A stretch of 47,080 nucleotides of DNA from Nemertoderma westbladi. Its lineage: Eukaryota > Xenacoelomorpha > Nemertodermatida > Nemertodermatidae. The position numbers and the translations under genes were made by a program. The notes beneath the pieces are model-generated. The model worked only from the letters and a program-made list of their open reading frames with translations, was not told where the DNA came from and did not search any database. Positions 22,980-34,344 of the stretch are shown one piece after another; position 1 is the stretch's first letter, and each line of letters starts with the position of its first letter. The stretch spans positions 1-47,080 of the forward strand of contig JAUCBJ010001459.1 of the NCBI GenBank assembly GCA_032718475.1, written 5' to 3'.

Positions 22980-24160
22980 AAGGCCTGCTAGTTCTCCCAT
23001 TAGTCAGTAAGATTTTTAGGCGTGTAGTCTATGACCAGCTGATTTCTTATTTTAATAGTAAATCATTATTGTATCCGAAACAAAAAATTCGTGAAGTTTT
23101 CGTTAATAAAGAATGTGCTTGTATGATAAATATCGATCTCAAAACGGCGTTTGACACGCTGAATCACAACATTTTATTTAAAAAAAACTTGAAATGTATG
23201 GTGTACTTGGTAGGATTCATGCTTACTACGGTACCTTAGATAATAAACTTAATTTTACCTTCCATATTAACTACGTTTTAAAAAAGATATCAAAGTCCAT
23301 AGCTATTTTCTATAAACTGAGACATATGTTTCCATTATCTATTTTGAAATTATTGTATTTTCTTTAATACATCCTACATTCAGTACTCTCTTATTGTTTG
23401 GGGATCGGCGTGCGCGTGTGTGTGCATCTCACACTTATCGTATCAAAGTTCGTGTCAATAAATTACTACGTGCAATTACTTTGAGCGACTGGAGATCGCC
23501 GTCAAGCCCTTTGTACAAACGTTTACATATTCTACCAGTATCTGAACTATATAGACTCCAAGTAGCGCAAACCATGTTTGATGTTTTTCACAACAGTCGA
23601 CACCAATTATCTCATTTATTTTCTAAAGTAGAAAACGTCCACAGATATCAAGTAGATCTGCCTCTAATAATTTATTTTTTTGTTCCATGTGTGTCTTTAG
23701 TCGTTGCTCAAAATGGTCTAACTTACAAGGGCCAATTATTTGGAATAATCTTCCATCCAGCATTAGGAATTGTATGTCTAAAGGTAGCTTCACCAATAAC
23801 TTGAAGAAATTCCTTTACCAATCTTTGTAGTAATGCCTATCTCTAGAGAAGTTTAGTTATATTGTTAATATTTATGTGGTAATATGATATCTGTTATTTG
23901 GGACTATTTGTTTACTGAATATATGATGGTGCTTTTCATTTATGATGGTGCTTTTCATTTATAAACATTTGACATGATAACCTAACCTTGACTAGCCACT
24001 AGCATATAAATTGCTATATTAGCCAATGGTTGTATAATATTTGTGACATATATATATATATTTTGCGGTTCGCCTTATACATTTACAAGGTAAATAAATT
24101 AAATGAAAATGAAATAAAATAAAAATAAAAAAAAATAAAAAAATGCTAGTTAGATTTAGG
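22980..24160 (+). mobile_element. Decayed LINE with deleted RT core
   Basis: At 23000-23215 the plus strand encodes an RT N-terminal part with NIDLKTAFDTLNHN, carrying the first catalytic Asp. From about 23235 it jumps to the thumb region (an INYVLKKISKSIAIFYKLR block). From 23394 it gives the C-terminal tail (ITLSDWRSP, LHILPVSELYRLQVA), with a frame change near 23725 before a WNNLPSSIRNC block and a stop at about 23827. The YADD-bearing core is deleted. A 3' region of ~300 bp ends in an A-rich AAATGAAAATGAAATAAAA tail near 24160. Confidence 0.7.
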
Positions 24161-25909
24161 AATACACAGAGTACCGCAACAGGCAAAACAGGTTCTCTGA
24201 TATAGAGAATTATATAATAACAAGCCTGTGCTATCAGTTTTATCGGTGCAATCAGTTGTTAGAGTACACGGGAGTCAGACTTCGACCATGTAATGTTTAA
24301 TAAAAGTCATAAATAAATTATCAACTAAAATAAATTATTATTAATTAATAATTAACATTATCAACTACATAAAATCACACATTAACCATAGCCATTCTGT
24401 CAAAATATCACACAAGCATTGTAGTAATTTATATAATAATAACTGCTGATAGCAATCAATAGCTGCAATAACTGCTTATAGATATAATCTAAACAGTATA
24501 TATTTTTTCACAGTCCGTTTGTGTTTGTGTGTTATGTAGGTACATTAAAAATTTATACACTGTATTTTAGCACACAAGATATCTTTAACAACTATAACTA
24601 TCTTATTAAAAGCACAAATCGTGGTCTATAAATAAATCCAACGAATTATTGTTTATTTCACAGTGAAGTAAATATAGAATCTGTGGAATATAACTATTTA
24701 AAATTTTACGAAAAAGTAGCCGGATAATAATAAAACGGAGTGAAAGACAGCGAGTTTTTAAATAATTAGTAAAAGGTTAAAATATTTAAATTTGAATTAA
24801 ATAATGAAATTAAATTTCAATTTTCAGTGTGTAAAGAACACTTTTCGTGAAGAACTAGATTGATAACAAAAAAATACAATATTTCAAACAATGCAGAAAC
24901 CATCAGGGAGAAGAAATGTATCTATACCAAGTAATTAATTAATTATAAACAATAATAATGATATCTAATCCAATGCGACACTCTATCCCTGATCCTGCAC
25001 TGTAACTACTGTATATCAATAAAATTTGTTTCGCAAACAATTATTCGTTAGATAACAGTTTATCAATTACCATTCTGTAAAATTCAAAACTCAAATGACT
25101 TAAATAAAAAGAAGCACAATAATTCATTAAATTACACAAGCATAAGATCCCATACAGAAGGCATGCTTAAACCCCAATATATTCCTGGAAAAGGTTACAC
25201 TAATATATACTACTACTACAGGCGTCTCTATCTAAATATACAAATGGAACAGGGTAAAAAAGGTTATAGAATTCCACTTCACTGGAAAATACATGGCTAG
25301 CCTATTTCTCTAATCATTTCTGGTGCAATTCTAGTTACATAGACCCTACTGTATACGTAATAATTTTTTGTTCAGAAAAATAGATGTATAAAATGAAATT
25401 AAATTTAAATTAATTTTTATCATGTAATAAAAATAAAAAACAAAAACCCGGGCAGTAATTTGATTAATATAACAATGTATATCCAAATGCACATCCTGCT
25501 GACAATAAACGTCAAATTATAATCCAGGAACCGAGTTCCGCCCCATATGCGGTAAGTTGATATTTGATATATTAGTTGATATATTAAAGTAAAAGTTATT
25601 TCAACTATAATTGTACTGGTTCATCAAACGTAGTAAAGAAGTAAAAAATAATAAGTGTCAGTGTTTCATATAGTTCAAATTATAATTACATGTTATTATG
25701 TTCTGGTTAACAATAATGTGCGATTATGGTTAATGGGTAAATTGTGGCCTTTGTAACATTTAAACATATTATTACTTTAGAAAGGGAATAACACATAATG
25801 TAATAGCACTGGTAAAATAGTAATTAATTATTAAAATATATTCCGCAATATATATATCCTGCAGGATAATTTTAATTAAATATAATTTAATAAACTGTAC
25901 ATGTACATT
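24161..25909. other. AT-rich intergenic stretch, no gene seen
   Basis: Very AT-rich. No ORF of recognisable content, RNA gene or long repeat was seen. The stretch lies downstream of the 3' end of the dispanin-like gene on the minus strand. Confidence 0.45.
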
Positions 25910-25915
25910 TTTATT
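25910..25915 (-). terminator. Candidate AATAAA polyadenylation signal
   Basis: The minus strand reads AATAAA about 195 bases after the stop codon of the dispanin-like gene. Such hexamers are common by chance in AT-rich DNA, so support is weak. Confidence 0.3.
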
Positions 25916-26107
25916 GATGTCAATTAATAAATATAGACCAAATACAATGAATTACCTATCGAAAAAATAAATACCGGCTTCTACTGAAAAGGTAAGATAT
26001 GTGTAAATGGTAAAATATGTTAGAACAATATAAGGAAATTACAGTGGCCAATAATGTAGATCTTCTTTTTACTACATATAATATTGTAATTATTAGAATG
26101 ATCGGTA

Positions 26108-26383
26108 TCACCCAAGTCTCTTTAGTTCTAAAATAAAATCGTAAATCCTCGCTCTGTAGACGATAAACAATACAACAACAAATATACCAGCAGCTACCGT
26201 TATCCAACTCCAATATAGAGCCAGTCGGCCCAACTTTCGAGCCCTTTTGTGGTCGCCGTGGAGCCATGTAAGGCGGGATTCCTTTGAATAAAGCAAACCG
26301 ATCCAGCCAATACAGACACAGCAACATCCCATAGCAAAGGCAGCGCATTCCGCGTTGTCGTTGGGTGGAATGGCAAGAATAAT
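26108..26383 (-). CDS. CD225/dispanin-like membrane protein, last exon
   Basis: This exon encodes 91 residues (185-275 of the predicted protein) and ends at TGA (26108-26110). A PPND start is followed by a hydrophobic hairpin with a Cys cluster (CCCVCIGWIGLLYSKESR, about 204-221), then HGDHKRARK with the Gly-Asp at 227-228, then a transmembrane helix at about 238-260 and a short charged tail. The order Cys-rich helix, YS-K-SR, GD...A, second helix is that of the CD225 family (interferon-induced transmembrane proteins, PRRT2-like proteins), which sit in membranes and affect vesicle fusion. In those, the Cys cluster is often palmitoylated. The 3' splice site is TTCTAG (26389-26384 on the minus strand). 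It lies inside the first copy of a 51-bp tandem repeat. The phase is 0, matching exon 1 at 32014. The family call is from motifs only. Confidence 0.6.
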   Translation of the reverse strand: MILAIPPNDNAECAAFAMGCCCVCIGWIGLLYSKESRLTWLHGDHKRARKLGRLALYWSWITVAAGIFVVVLFIVYRARIYDFILELKRLG

Positions 26384-29300
26384 CTAGAACAGTAACCAGT
26401 AATAAATACCTATGGGGGCAACCCTAGCAATACTCTAGTACAGTAACAGGTAATAAATACCTAAGGGGGAAACCCAACCAATAATCTAGAACAGTAACCA
26501 GTAATAAATACCTAAGGGGGCAACCAAACCAATAATCTAGTACAGTAACCGGTAATAAATACCTATGGGGGCAACCCAAGCAATACTCTAGTACAGTAAC
26601 CGGTAATAAATACCTAAGGGGGCAACCCAACCAATAATCTATAACAGTCACCAGTAATAAATACCTAAGGGGGCAACCCAACCAATACTCTAGAACAGTA
26701 ACCATTAATAAATACCTAAGGGGAAAACCCAACCAATAATCTAGTACAGTAACCCGTAATAAATACCTTAGGGGGCAAACCAACCAATGCTCTAGAACAG
26801 TAACCGGTAATAAATACCTAAGGGGGCAACCCAACCAATAATCTATAACAGTCACCAGTAATAAATACCTAAGGGGGCAACCCAACCAATACTCTAGAAC
26901 AGTAACCATTAATAAATACCTAAGGGGGAAACCCAACCAATAATCTAGTACAGTAACCGGTAATAAATACCTATGGGGGCAACCCAAGCAATACTCTAGT
27001 ACAGTAACCGGTAATAAATACCTAAGGGGGCAACCCAACCAATAATCTATAACAGTCACCAGTAATAAATACCTAAGGGGGCAACCCAACCAATACTCTA
27101 GAACAGTAACCATTAATAAATACCTAAGGGGAAAACCCAACCAATAATCTAGTACAGTAACCCGTAATAAATACCTTAGGGGGCAAAGCAACCAATGCTC
27201 TAGAACAGTAACCGGTAATAAATACCTAAGGGGGCAACCCAACCAATAATCTATAACAGTCACCAGTAATAAATACCTAAGGGGGCAACCCAACCAATAC
27301 TCTAGAACAGTAACCATTAATAAATACCTAAGGGGAAAACCCAACCAATAATCTAGTACAGTAACCCGTAATAAATACCTTAGGGGGCAAACCAACCAAT
27401 GCTCTAGAACAGTAACCGGTAATAAATACCTAAGGGGGAAAACCAACCAATAATCTATAACAGTCACCAGTAATAAATACCTAAGGAGGAAACCCAACCA
27501 ATAATCTATAACAGTCACCAGTAATAAATACCTAAGGGGGCAACCCAACCAATAATCTATAACAGTCACCAGTCATAAATACCTAAGGGGGCAAACCAAC
27601 CAATAATCTAGAACAGTAACTGGTAATAAATAGCTAAGGGGGCAACACATCCAATAATCTAGTACAGTAACCGGTAATAAATACCTAAGGGGGAAACCCA
27701 ACCAATAATCTAGAACAGTAACCGGTAATAAATACCTAAGGGGGAAACCCAACCAATAATCTAGTACAGTAACCGGTAATAAATACCTAAGGGGAAACCC
27801 AACCAATAATCTAGTACAGTAACCGGTAATAAATACCTAAGGGGGAAACCCAACCAATAATCTAGTACAGTAACCGGTAATAAATACCTAAGGGGGAAAC
27901 CCAACCAATAATATAGTACAGTAACCGGTAATAAATACCTAAGGGGAAACCCAACCAATAATCTAGTACAGTAACCGGTAATAAATACCTAAGGGGAACC
28001 CAACCAATACTCTAGTACAGTAACCGGTAATAAATACCTAAGGGGGAAACCCAACCAATAATATAGTACAGTAACCGGTAATAAATACCTAAGGGGAAAC
28101 CCAACCAATAATCTAGTACAGTAACCGGTAATAAATACCTAAGGGGAACCCAACCAATACTCTAGTACAGTAACCGGTGATAAATACCTAAGGGGGAAAC
28201 CCAACCAATAATATAGTACAGTAACCGGTAATAAATACCTAAGGGGAACCCAACCAATACTCTAGTACAGTAACCGGTAATAAATACCTAAGGGGGAAAC
28301 CCAACCAATAATCTAGTACAGTAACCGGTAATAAATACCTAAGGGGGAAACCCAACCAATAATATAGTACAGTAACCGGTAATAAATACCTAAGGGGAAA
28401 CCCAACCAATAATCTAGTACAGTAACCGGTAATAAATACCTAAGGGGAACCCAACCATTACTCTAGTACAGTAACCGGTAATAAATACCTAAGGGGGAAA
28501 CCCAACCAATAATATAGTACAGTAACCGGTAATAAATACCTAAGGGGAAACCCAACCAATAATCTAGTACAGTAACCGGTAATAAATACCTAAGGGGAAC
28601 CCAACCAATACTCTAGTACAGTAACCGGTAAAAAATACCTAAGGGGGAAACCCAACCAATAATATAGTACAGTAACCGTTATTAAATACCTAAGGGGAAA
28701 CCCAACCAATAATCTAGTACAGTAACCGGTAATAAATACCTAAGGGGGAAACCCAACCAATAATCTAGAACAGTAACCAGTAATAAATACCTAAGGGGGA
28801 AACCCAACCAATAATATAGTACAGTAACCGGTAATAAATACCTAAGGGGGAAACCCAACAAATAATCTAGTACAGTAACCGGTAATAAATACCTAAGGGG
28901 GAAACCCAACCAATAATCTAGAACAATAACCGGTAAGAAATGGCTAAGGCAACCAACCCAACCAATAATCTAGAACAGTAACTGGTAATAAATACCTAAG
29001 GGGGAAACCCAACCAATAATCTAGAACAATAACCGGTAAGAAATGGCTAAGGCAACCAACCCAACCAATAATCTAGTACAGTAACCGGTAATAAATACCT
29101 AAGGGGGAAACCCAACCAATAATATAGTACAGTAACCGGTAATAAATACCTAAGGGGGAAACCCAACCAATAATATAGTACAGTAACCGGTAATAAATAC
29201 CTAAGGGGGAAACCCAACCAATAATCTAGAACAGTAACCAGTAATAAATACCTAAGGGGGAAACCCAACCAATAATCTAGAACAGTAACCGGTAATAAAT

Positions 29301-30046
29301 ACCTAAGGGGGAAACCCAACCAATAATCTAGTACAGTAACCAGTAATAAATACCTAAGGGGGAAACCCAACCAATAATCTAGAACAGTAACCGGTAATAA
29401 ATACCTAAGGGGGAAACCCAACCAATAATCTAGTACAGTAACCAGTAATAAATACCTAAGGGGAAAACCCAACCAATAATCTAGTACAGTAACCGGTAAT
29501 AAATGCCTAAGGGGGAAACCCAACCAATAATCTAGAACAATAACCGGTAATAAATACCTAAGGAGGAAACCCAACCAATAATCTAGTACAGTAACTGGTA
29601 ATAAATACCTAAGGGGAAACCAACCAATAATCTAGTACAGTAACCGGTAATAAATGCCTAAGGGGGAAACCCAAGCAATAATCTAGAACAATAACCGGTA
29701 ATAAATACCTAAGGAGGAAACCCAACCAATAATCTAGAACATTAACCGGTAAGAAATGGCTAAGGCAACCAACCCAACCAATAATCTAGAACAGTAACAT
29801 GTAATAAATACCTAAGGGGGAAACCCAACCAATAATCTAGTACAGTAACCGGTAAGAAATGGCTAAGGCAACCAACCCAACCAATAATCTAGAACAGTAA
29901 CTGGTAATAAATACCTAAGGGGGAAACCCAACCAATAATCTATAACAGTAACCGGTAATAAATACCTAAGGGGGCAACCCAAACAATAATCTAGTACAGT
30001 AACCGGAAATAAATACAGTACCTAAGGGGGGGGGGGACCCCAACCA
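26384..30046 (-). repeat. 51-bp minisatellite, about 70 copies, with higher-order structure
   Basis: A head-to-tail array of a 51-bp unit (plus strand: aataaatacctaaggggg, then aaacccaaccaataatctag, then tacagtaaccggt). Units of 49 and 50 bp occur where the G run or A run shortens. From 26605 to 27560 the units form a 204-bp higher-order repeat: an ataacagtcacc variant recurs at 26641, 26845, 27049, 27253 and 27457. From about 27860 to 28680 a 150-bp three-unit pattern (51+50+49) appears, with an atatagtacag variant at 27911, 28061, 28211, 28362, 28512 and 28662. A third zone (28930-29880) carries an aagaaatggctaagg variant. The array lies within the intron of the dispanin-like gene and ends in a G run and GCGGCCGC near 30050. 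Confidence 0.95.
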
Positions 30047-30186
30047 AAGCGGCCGCGTCATATCAACTACAGCTACTAAATACGCCTATTTTGCTGTGTT
30101 ACAGTAGGCCTAGCTTATTTAACTGGATAAAACTCAGATTCTACTCAATAATCTGCTTTTATAAAAAAACTAAAGCATCATTTTTG
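30047..30186. other. Junction between two intronic arrays
   Basis: Short unique sequence between the minisatellite and the 21-bp array, with no coding content. It contains a CTGTGTTACAGTAGGCCTAG stretch with a TAGGCCTA palindrome. Confidence 0.4.
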
Positions 30187-30530
30187 AACTATAATCTACT
30201 TTTATAAACTAAAAATTACTTCTATTAAACTAGAAATTACTTTTATAAAACTAGAAATTACTTTTATAAAACTTGAAATAACTTTTATAAAACTAGAAAT
30301 TACTTCTATAAAACTAGAAATAACTTTTATAAAACTAAAACTTACTTTTATAAAACTAGATATTACTTTTATAAAACTAGGAATTACTTTTATAAAACTT
30401 GAAATTACTTTTATAAAACACTAGAAATTACTTTTATAAAACTAGAAATGACTATTATAAAACTAGAAATTACTTTTATAAAACTAGAAATTACTTTTGT
30501 AAAACTAGAAATTACTTCTGTAAAACTAGA
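30187..30530. repeat. 21-bp AT-rich tandem array
   Basis: About 16 copies of a 21-bp unit that starts ttttataaaactagaaat, with a TTTTATAAAA palindrome in each. It lies in the same intron as the 51-bp array. On the minus strand each unit reads ATTTCTAG, so this array also repeats a CTAG step. A related short array lies at about 41245-41320. Confidence 0.85.
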
Positions 30531-32013
30531 TTTAGAATTTCTTTTATACCTAGAAAATAAAAATTACTTTTAAAACTCTAAAACTATTTTTCAAATTTTT
30601 GTGATTATTTGTAAACGTATCTTCTTCATTTTTAATGTTTATGTTTTGTTAATAAACGACTTTAGTTACAGCTGCTTTCAGACGGTTGGAATGTTCTAGT
30701 GCCGGGGTTACGGTGTAGGCCTACTAACTAACATGATATTTTATTTTTTGACATATTATTTTTTCTAATGCTATGCCTCTCCAGAAACAATTCCCATGTT
30801 GGTTCCATGTTCTAATCTACTGAGGGGCGAGCCACTTAAGTAAGCGAGCTTATCATACGGGCATCACTGACACAATCGGTGTGCCTGTCGTTCTGTTATG
30901 TTCAATTTCAAATGTTAATAAATCGGTCAAATCTCGATGAAATCTAACCAAACTTGGTACATATGTAGTCTGGGAAAAGTTTAGAAATTTTCCAAGTTTA
31001 ATTTGCGTGTGGCCTTCGAGAAGCTAAGATAAAAGCAGTTAATTAGTTCATTAAGATGATTATGGTAAAAAACAGCATTTTCAACTTCAATCTGCCTTTT
31101 AATGGAAATTGATTATTGTATAGTATAAGATATAAATAATTATACTTAAAAATTATGCAGCTGTAATCCCCATACCCCATTCCAATATAGTTTTTAATTA
31201 GTGATTTTAAAGTGAATATAATGATTTGCTTAAGAAATATGTTTTTCATTGATCTGAACGTAATTAAGTTATTAAAATACCCCGTCACTCTATACCCGTC
31301 ACTCCTTCCAAGACAATCAGTGCATGCTTGCTATTGCCTAGCCTAGCTTGGTACCAGTCCAACTAGTCCCATGTCACCACTACTCAAAGGCAGCAATGCA
31401 ATGAGCCAGAGTAATATTAATAATCAATGATGTCGCGCAGCACGCAAACTTGAGCAAGTTCTAAACAAGTTCGATTTGATCTAGAGTCAAAAGTTCGAGA
31501 GATATTTGCCCGTAACTTTCAAACCTACCGTTATCGGCACGGCATAAGGTAAGTTTTAACATATCTTACAAATTGGGTCGCCTCCCCACGGCTAAAATAT
31601 ATTTAATATATTACTTCTCAAACACAAATTTCCTGTTAATACCTCTGCCTTTCATAAATCCTCTGTGCTCCTTTGGGTTGGGGTGGTGTAGATTAAGAGG
31701 GCGGTTGAAGCAAGGGGGGAACTTTCCTCTCTTCTTTGATTTATTCTTATTGGCGGCGGTTTGGTTAAATTTCTTATTTAATTATTTAAATTTCTTAAGT
31801 ACCGATTTTGGGATAGAATTTCTCAATTTTAATTTGTATCTCATAACTAACCCTCGTGCTGCGCGAAGGCCCCACGAACGTGTACTTACTGTACATAGGC
31901 CCAATACATAATTTATCGTACTACATCGTATGAAGTTCTATAAAGAAATAATCATCCACTTGTACATGTTCGAGTTGTCTGCGCGTAAAGATATAAAGGA
32001 CATATTCTAATAC
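30531..32013 (-). other. Intron 5' part of the dispanin-like gene
   Basis: No exon is recognised here. Positions 30900-30990 carry a TCGATGAAATCTAACCAAAC stretch that looks like old repeat sequence. A strong plus-strand splice-donor-like AAGGTAAGT occurs near 31547, with no supporting ORF. The rest is AT-rich. The 5' splice site of the intron is at 32013 (minus strand CCCAG|GTATTA). Confidence 0.4.
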
Positions 32014-32565
32014 CTGGGGACCACCTTCTGGGTTATTGAATAAATAAGGAGTAGCTTCCTGGATAATATCGTTGGTCGGGACAGATATTTCATCGGTTGG
32101 TTTCGGTTGCTTTACTGGTAGCGGTGCCGCTGTATAGGAAAAGGAGTCGACAAACGGCAACTGATGTCTGTTCCCCCCACCATAAGCGCCTGACGTTGAT
32201 TGCGATAAACCAGACACAGTGGCGTCAAATCCTTCAGCGCTGTAATCCGCGGCAGATGTCGATTCTACAGTTGGTAAAGCCTCTGTCGCTGATGCTTGTT
32301 CAGTTGGAGATGAGAGACTTCCGACTTCCGGAGCATCCTCTAATGTATTAGTAATGTTATTGCGGCATTCCTGACTTGTATCAACAACGGTTGACGGGAC
32401 ATAGTCGTCTACATCCCCAGGACCATCTAGCTCCAAGTCATTTGTAGTTGCTGTGCCAGATTCAGAAGATGTTTCACTGCTTACTGATCGCAATTCCGCC
32501 TCAATTTCACTACTAAATATCGGTAAAGGTGCGGGAACATCTGTGATATATCCCAAATTATTCAT
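32014..32565 (-). CDS. Dispanin-like protein, first coding exon
   Basis: Encodes 184 residues from an ATG at 32563-32565. An upstream GTG in the same frame is not a normal eukaryotic start. The product is acidic and Ser/Thr/Glu-rich with little order, like the cytosolic N-terminal region of CD225 proteins. A Pro-rich AAPLPVKQPKPTDE stretch at 146-159 lies near the end. The exon closes at CCCAG|GTATTA, a good donor in phase 0. Joined to 26383-26108 it gives a 275-residue protein whose C-terminal third is the membrane domain. The pairing rests on matched phase, strand, order and sensible protein architecture. No transcript evidence is available, and another exon could lie in between. Confidence 0.45.
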
Positions 32566-33592
32566 AATATTATCATTCGCCAGCCATTGTAGATTATTAC
32601 TTTTATCCACGACAAGAAAATACTCTATTATTAATTGTTTCCTGATATTAACTGCATAATGTATAAAAATAACGTTGCATCTAGGGCATTACTGCATTAA
32701 AGTAGGATGCAACTTAAGAATGTCAACCCGCCCATCTGTCAGAAAGAACTGGATACGGCCGGCAACCAGCTTCCAGTAATTTGAAGGTAACTGCAGTGAA
32801 GGTACTCTTAGCATCCCACAAACCGACCAATTACTGAGTCGCTCTATCAACAACAGCACCGTAGTTTGTTGTGTAACGACCCCACCCTGTTTAAAGTATT
32901 CGGTTTCCGATATGAATTATTACGGAAAATGCATCAGCAATTCCCTTCTTATATTTAAAATGGATAATGTTAAATGGAACTCTCGAATTAATCAATGGAA
33001 ACCGATTTGCTTGTGACCGAAGTCCAAATGAGAAGTGTATCGAGGGTATAATATTATAATTTACTAGAGGGAACGAAGAAGAATTAGGGAACCGAATTAC
33101 GAACAATGAGAATAAGTTAACATCATCACATCACGTCCAATGATCAATAATCATATTGTTATAAAGTTCTCTGTCAAATTGTGAATAATAGTGCAAAGTT
33201 ATATGGCCTTTCGCGCCGCACATGTAACTGCAGATTCTCCAGGTTACTACAAGGATACGCACTCACACCGAAAAGGAGTGAATATCAATAAATTTATCGC
33301 TATTACGAAAATATCGAAATAGTGAAAAGATATGTTTTTCTGCAGTTAAGAAACCTGGCATGCGAGTAACTTGACACATGTAATCATAATGAAATCTAAA
33401 TTTCGTCTTTTAATCCTGGCAAGTCGAGGCCACATATTTACATAACAATCTACAAAACTTCACTAAATATGCCTAAATGATATCGACGTTCAACAACGTT
33501 TTATAGTTACTGTAAATTGCATCGCACATAGGAAAAAAACAACTCCAATCTCGAAAATTTATATTAACAATTGTGATTGTGTTCCCTCTATT
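32566..33592 (-). other. Upstream region of the dispanin-like gene, no gene seen
   Basis: This should hold the promoter and 5' UTR of the minus-strand gene. I see no clear TATA box or initiator at a convincing distance. There is no recognisable ORF; the minus-strand 71-codon frame at 32891-33106 has no features. The region is AT-rich. Confidence 0.35.
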
Positions 33593-34344
33593 CTGCCGTT
33601 GTTTGGCAATACACCCTTTCTCGAAATTAAAAAAATATATATATTTGACCAATTGGGGTAACTTGATACGCTGTTTTCAATAAAACCAAGAAAAATGGGG
33701 TGTTCCTTTGACGAAATAGGACTTTTCTATCTTAAAACACCCTATGACAGCATCTCAAATCAACAGCTGCGAGGCAAAACACCCCATATCTAAATTCCAC
33801 CACATAGGGTGCTTTGCCTTGTTAATTCAGTCGACAAAATAACCCTATATCCTTGAGTTAGGGTTTTTTGCCTGGCGCTTTTCTTTTAATCAATTATTTA
33901 AGGAATTGACCAATCAGAAGAAGTACAGTAATATCCTTTATCATTAATATCTACTACTTAAAGGTAACTAACTCAGTTGGGCGGGAAATTCAGTTTAGTC
34001 ATTTTCTTTTCACTTGGCATTATTTATTGTTATCTAATTAAAATAGTTGTATTGATTTTGTTCGGAAATTTTGTAAAAGCTTTTGCGGCAAAAATATACC
34101 TTTTTGTGCAATGCGCGAACTACTCTAAATGCAGCAATATCTCAAAGTAGTTGAGAACACATAAACTTACGCCTTGTTGCGTTTAGTTTTGGTATACGAC
34201 TCTGTTGACGAAATTACTCAAAACAGAACCCTGGTTTCTTTGTCTCGATAGCCCCTGTGATATCAAAAACAACCAATCCAGATGATTTTCGTTTTGTTCC
34301 CCGTAGAGTTCCATTACACAGGAAACTGAATCTGGTTATAAGCA

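Noticed and set aside
26424-27569. A 381-codon minus-strand ORF as a protein gene
   Set aside because: It is the tandem array read in the one frame left open by a 51-bp unit. The frame is lost as soon as unit length changes, and there is no unique sequence or start context.
26384-30046. Regularly repeated sequence as a CRISPR array
   Set aside because: Units are contiguous with no unique spacers, and the window is clearly animal DNA.
30049-30056. GCGGCCGC next to a G run as a cloning-vector junction
   Set aside because: No vector sequence follows, and the same octamer occurs within WDR3 near 46203. It is likely genomic.
31043-31288. 81-codon minus-strand ORF in the dispanin-like intron
   Set aside because: It is AT-rich with Lys/Ile/Leu/Asn composition, no motif and no splice-site support.
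31540-31911. Strong AAGGTAAGT donor and a following 112-codon plus-strand ORF as a gene
   Set aside because: The ORF is low-complexity Phe/Leu-rich and starts after the donor. No acceptor or domain could be paired with it.
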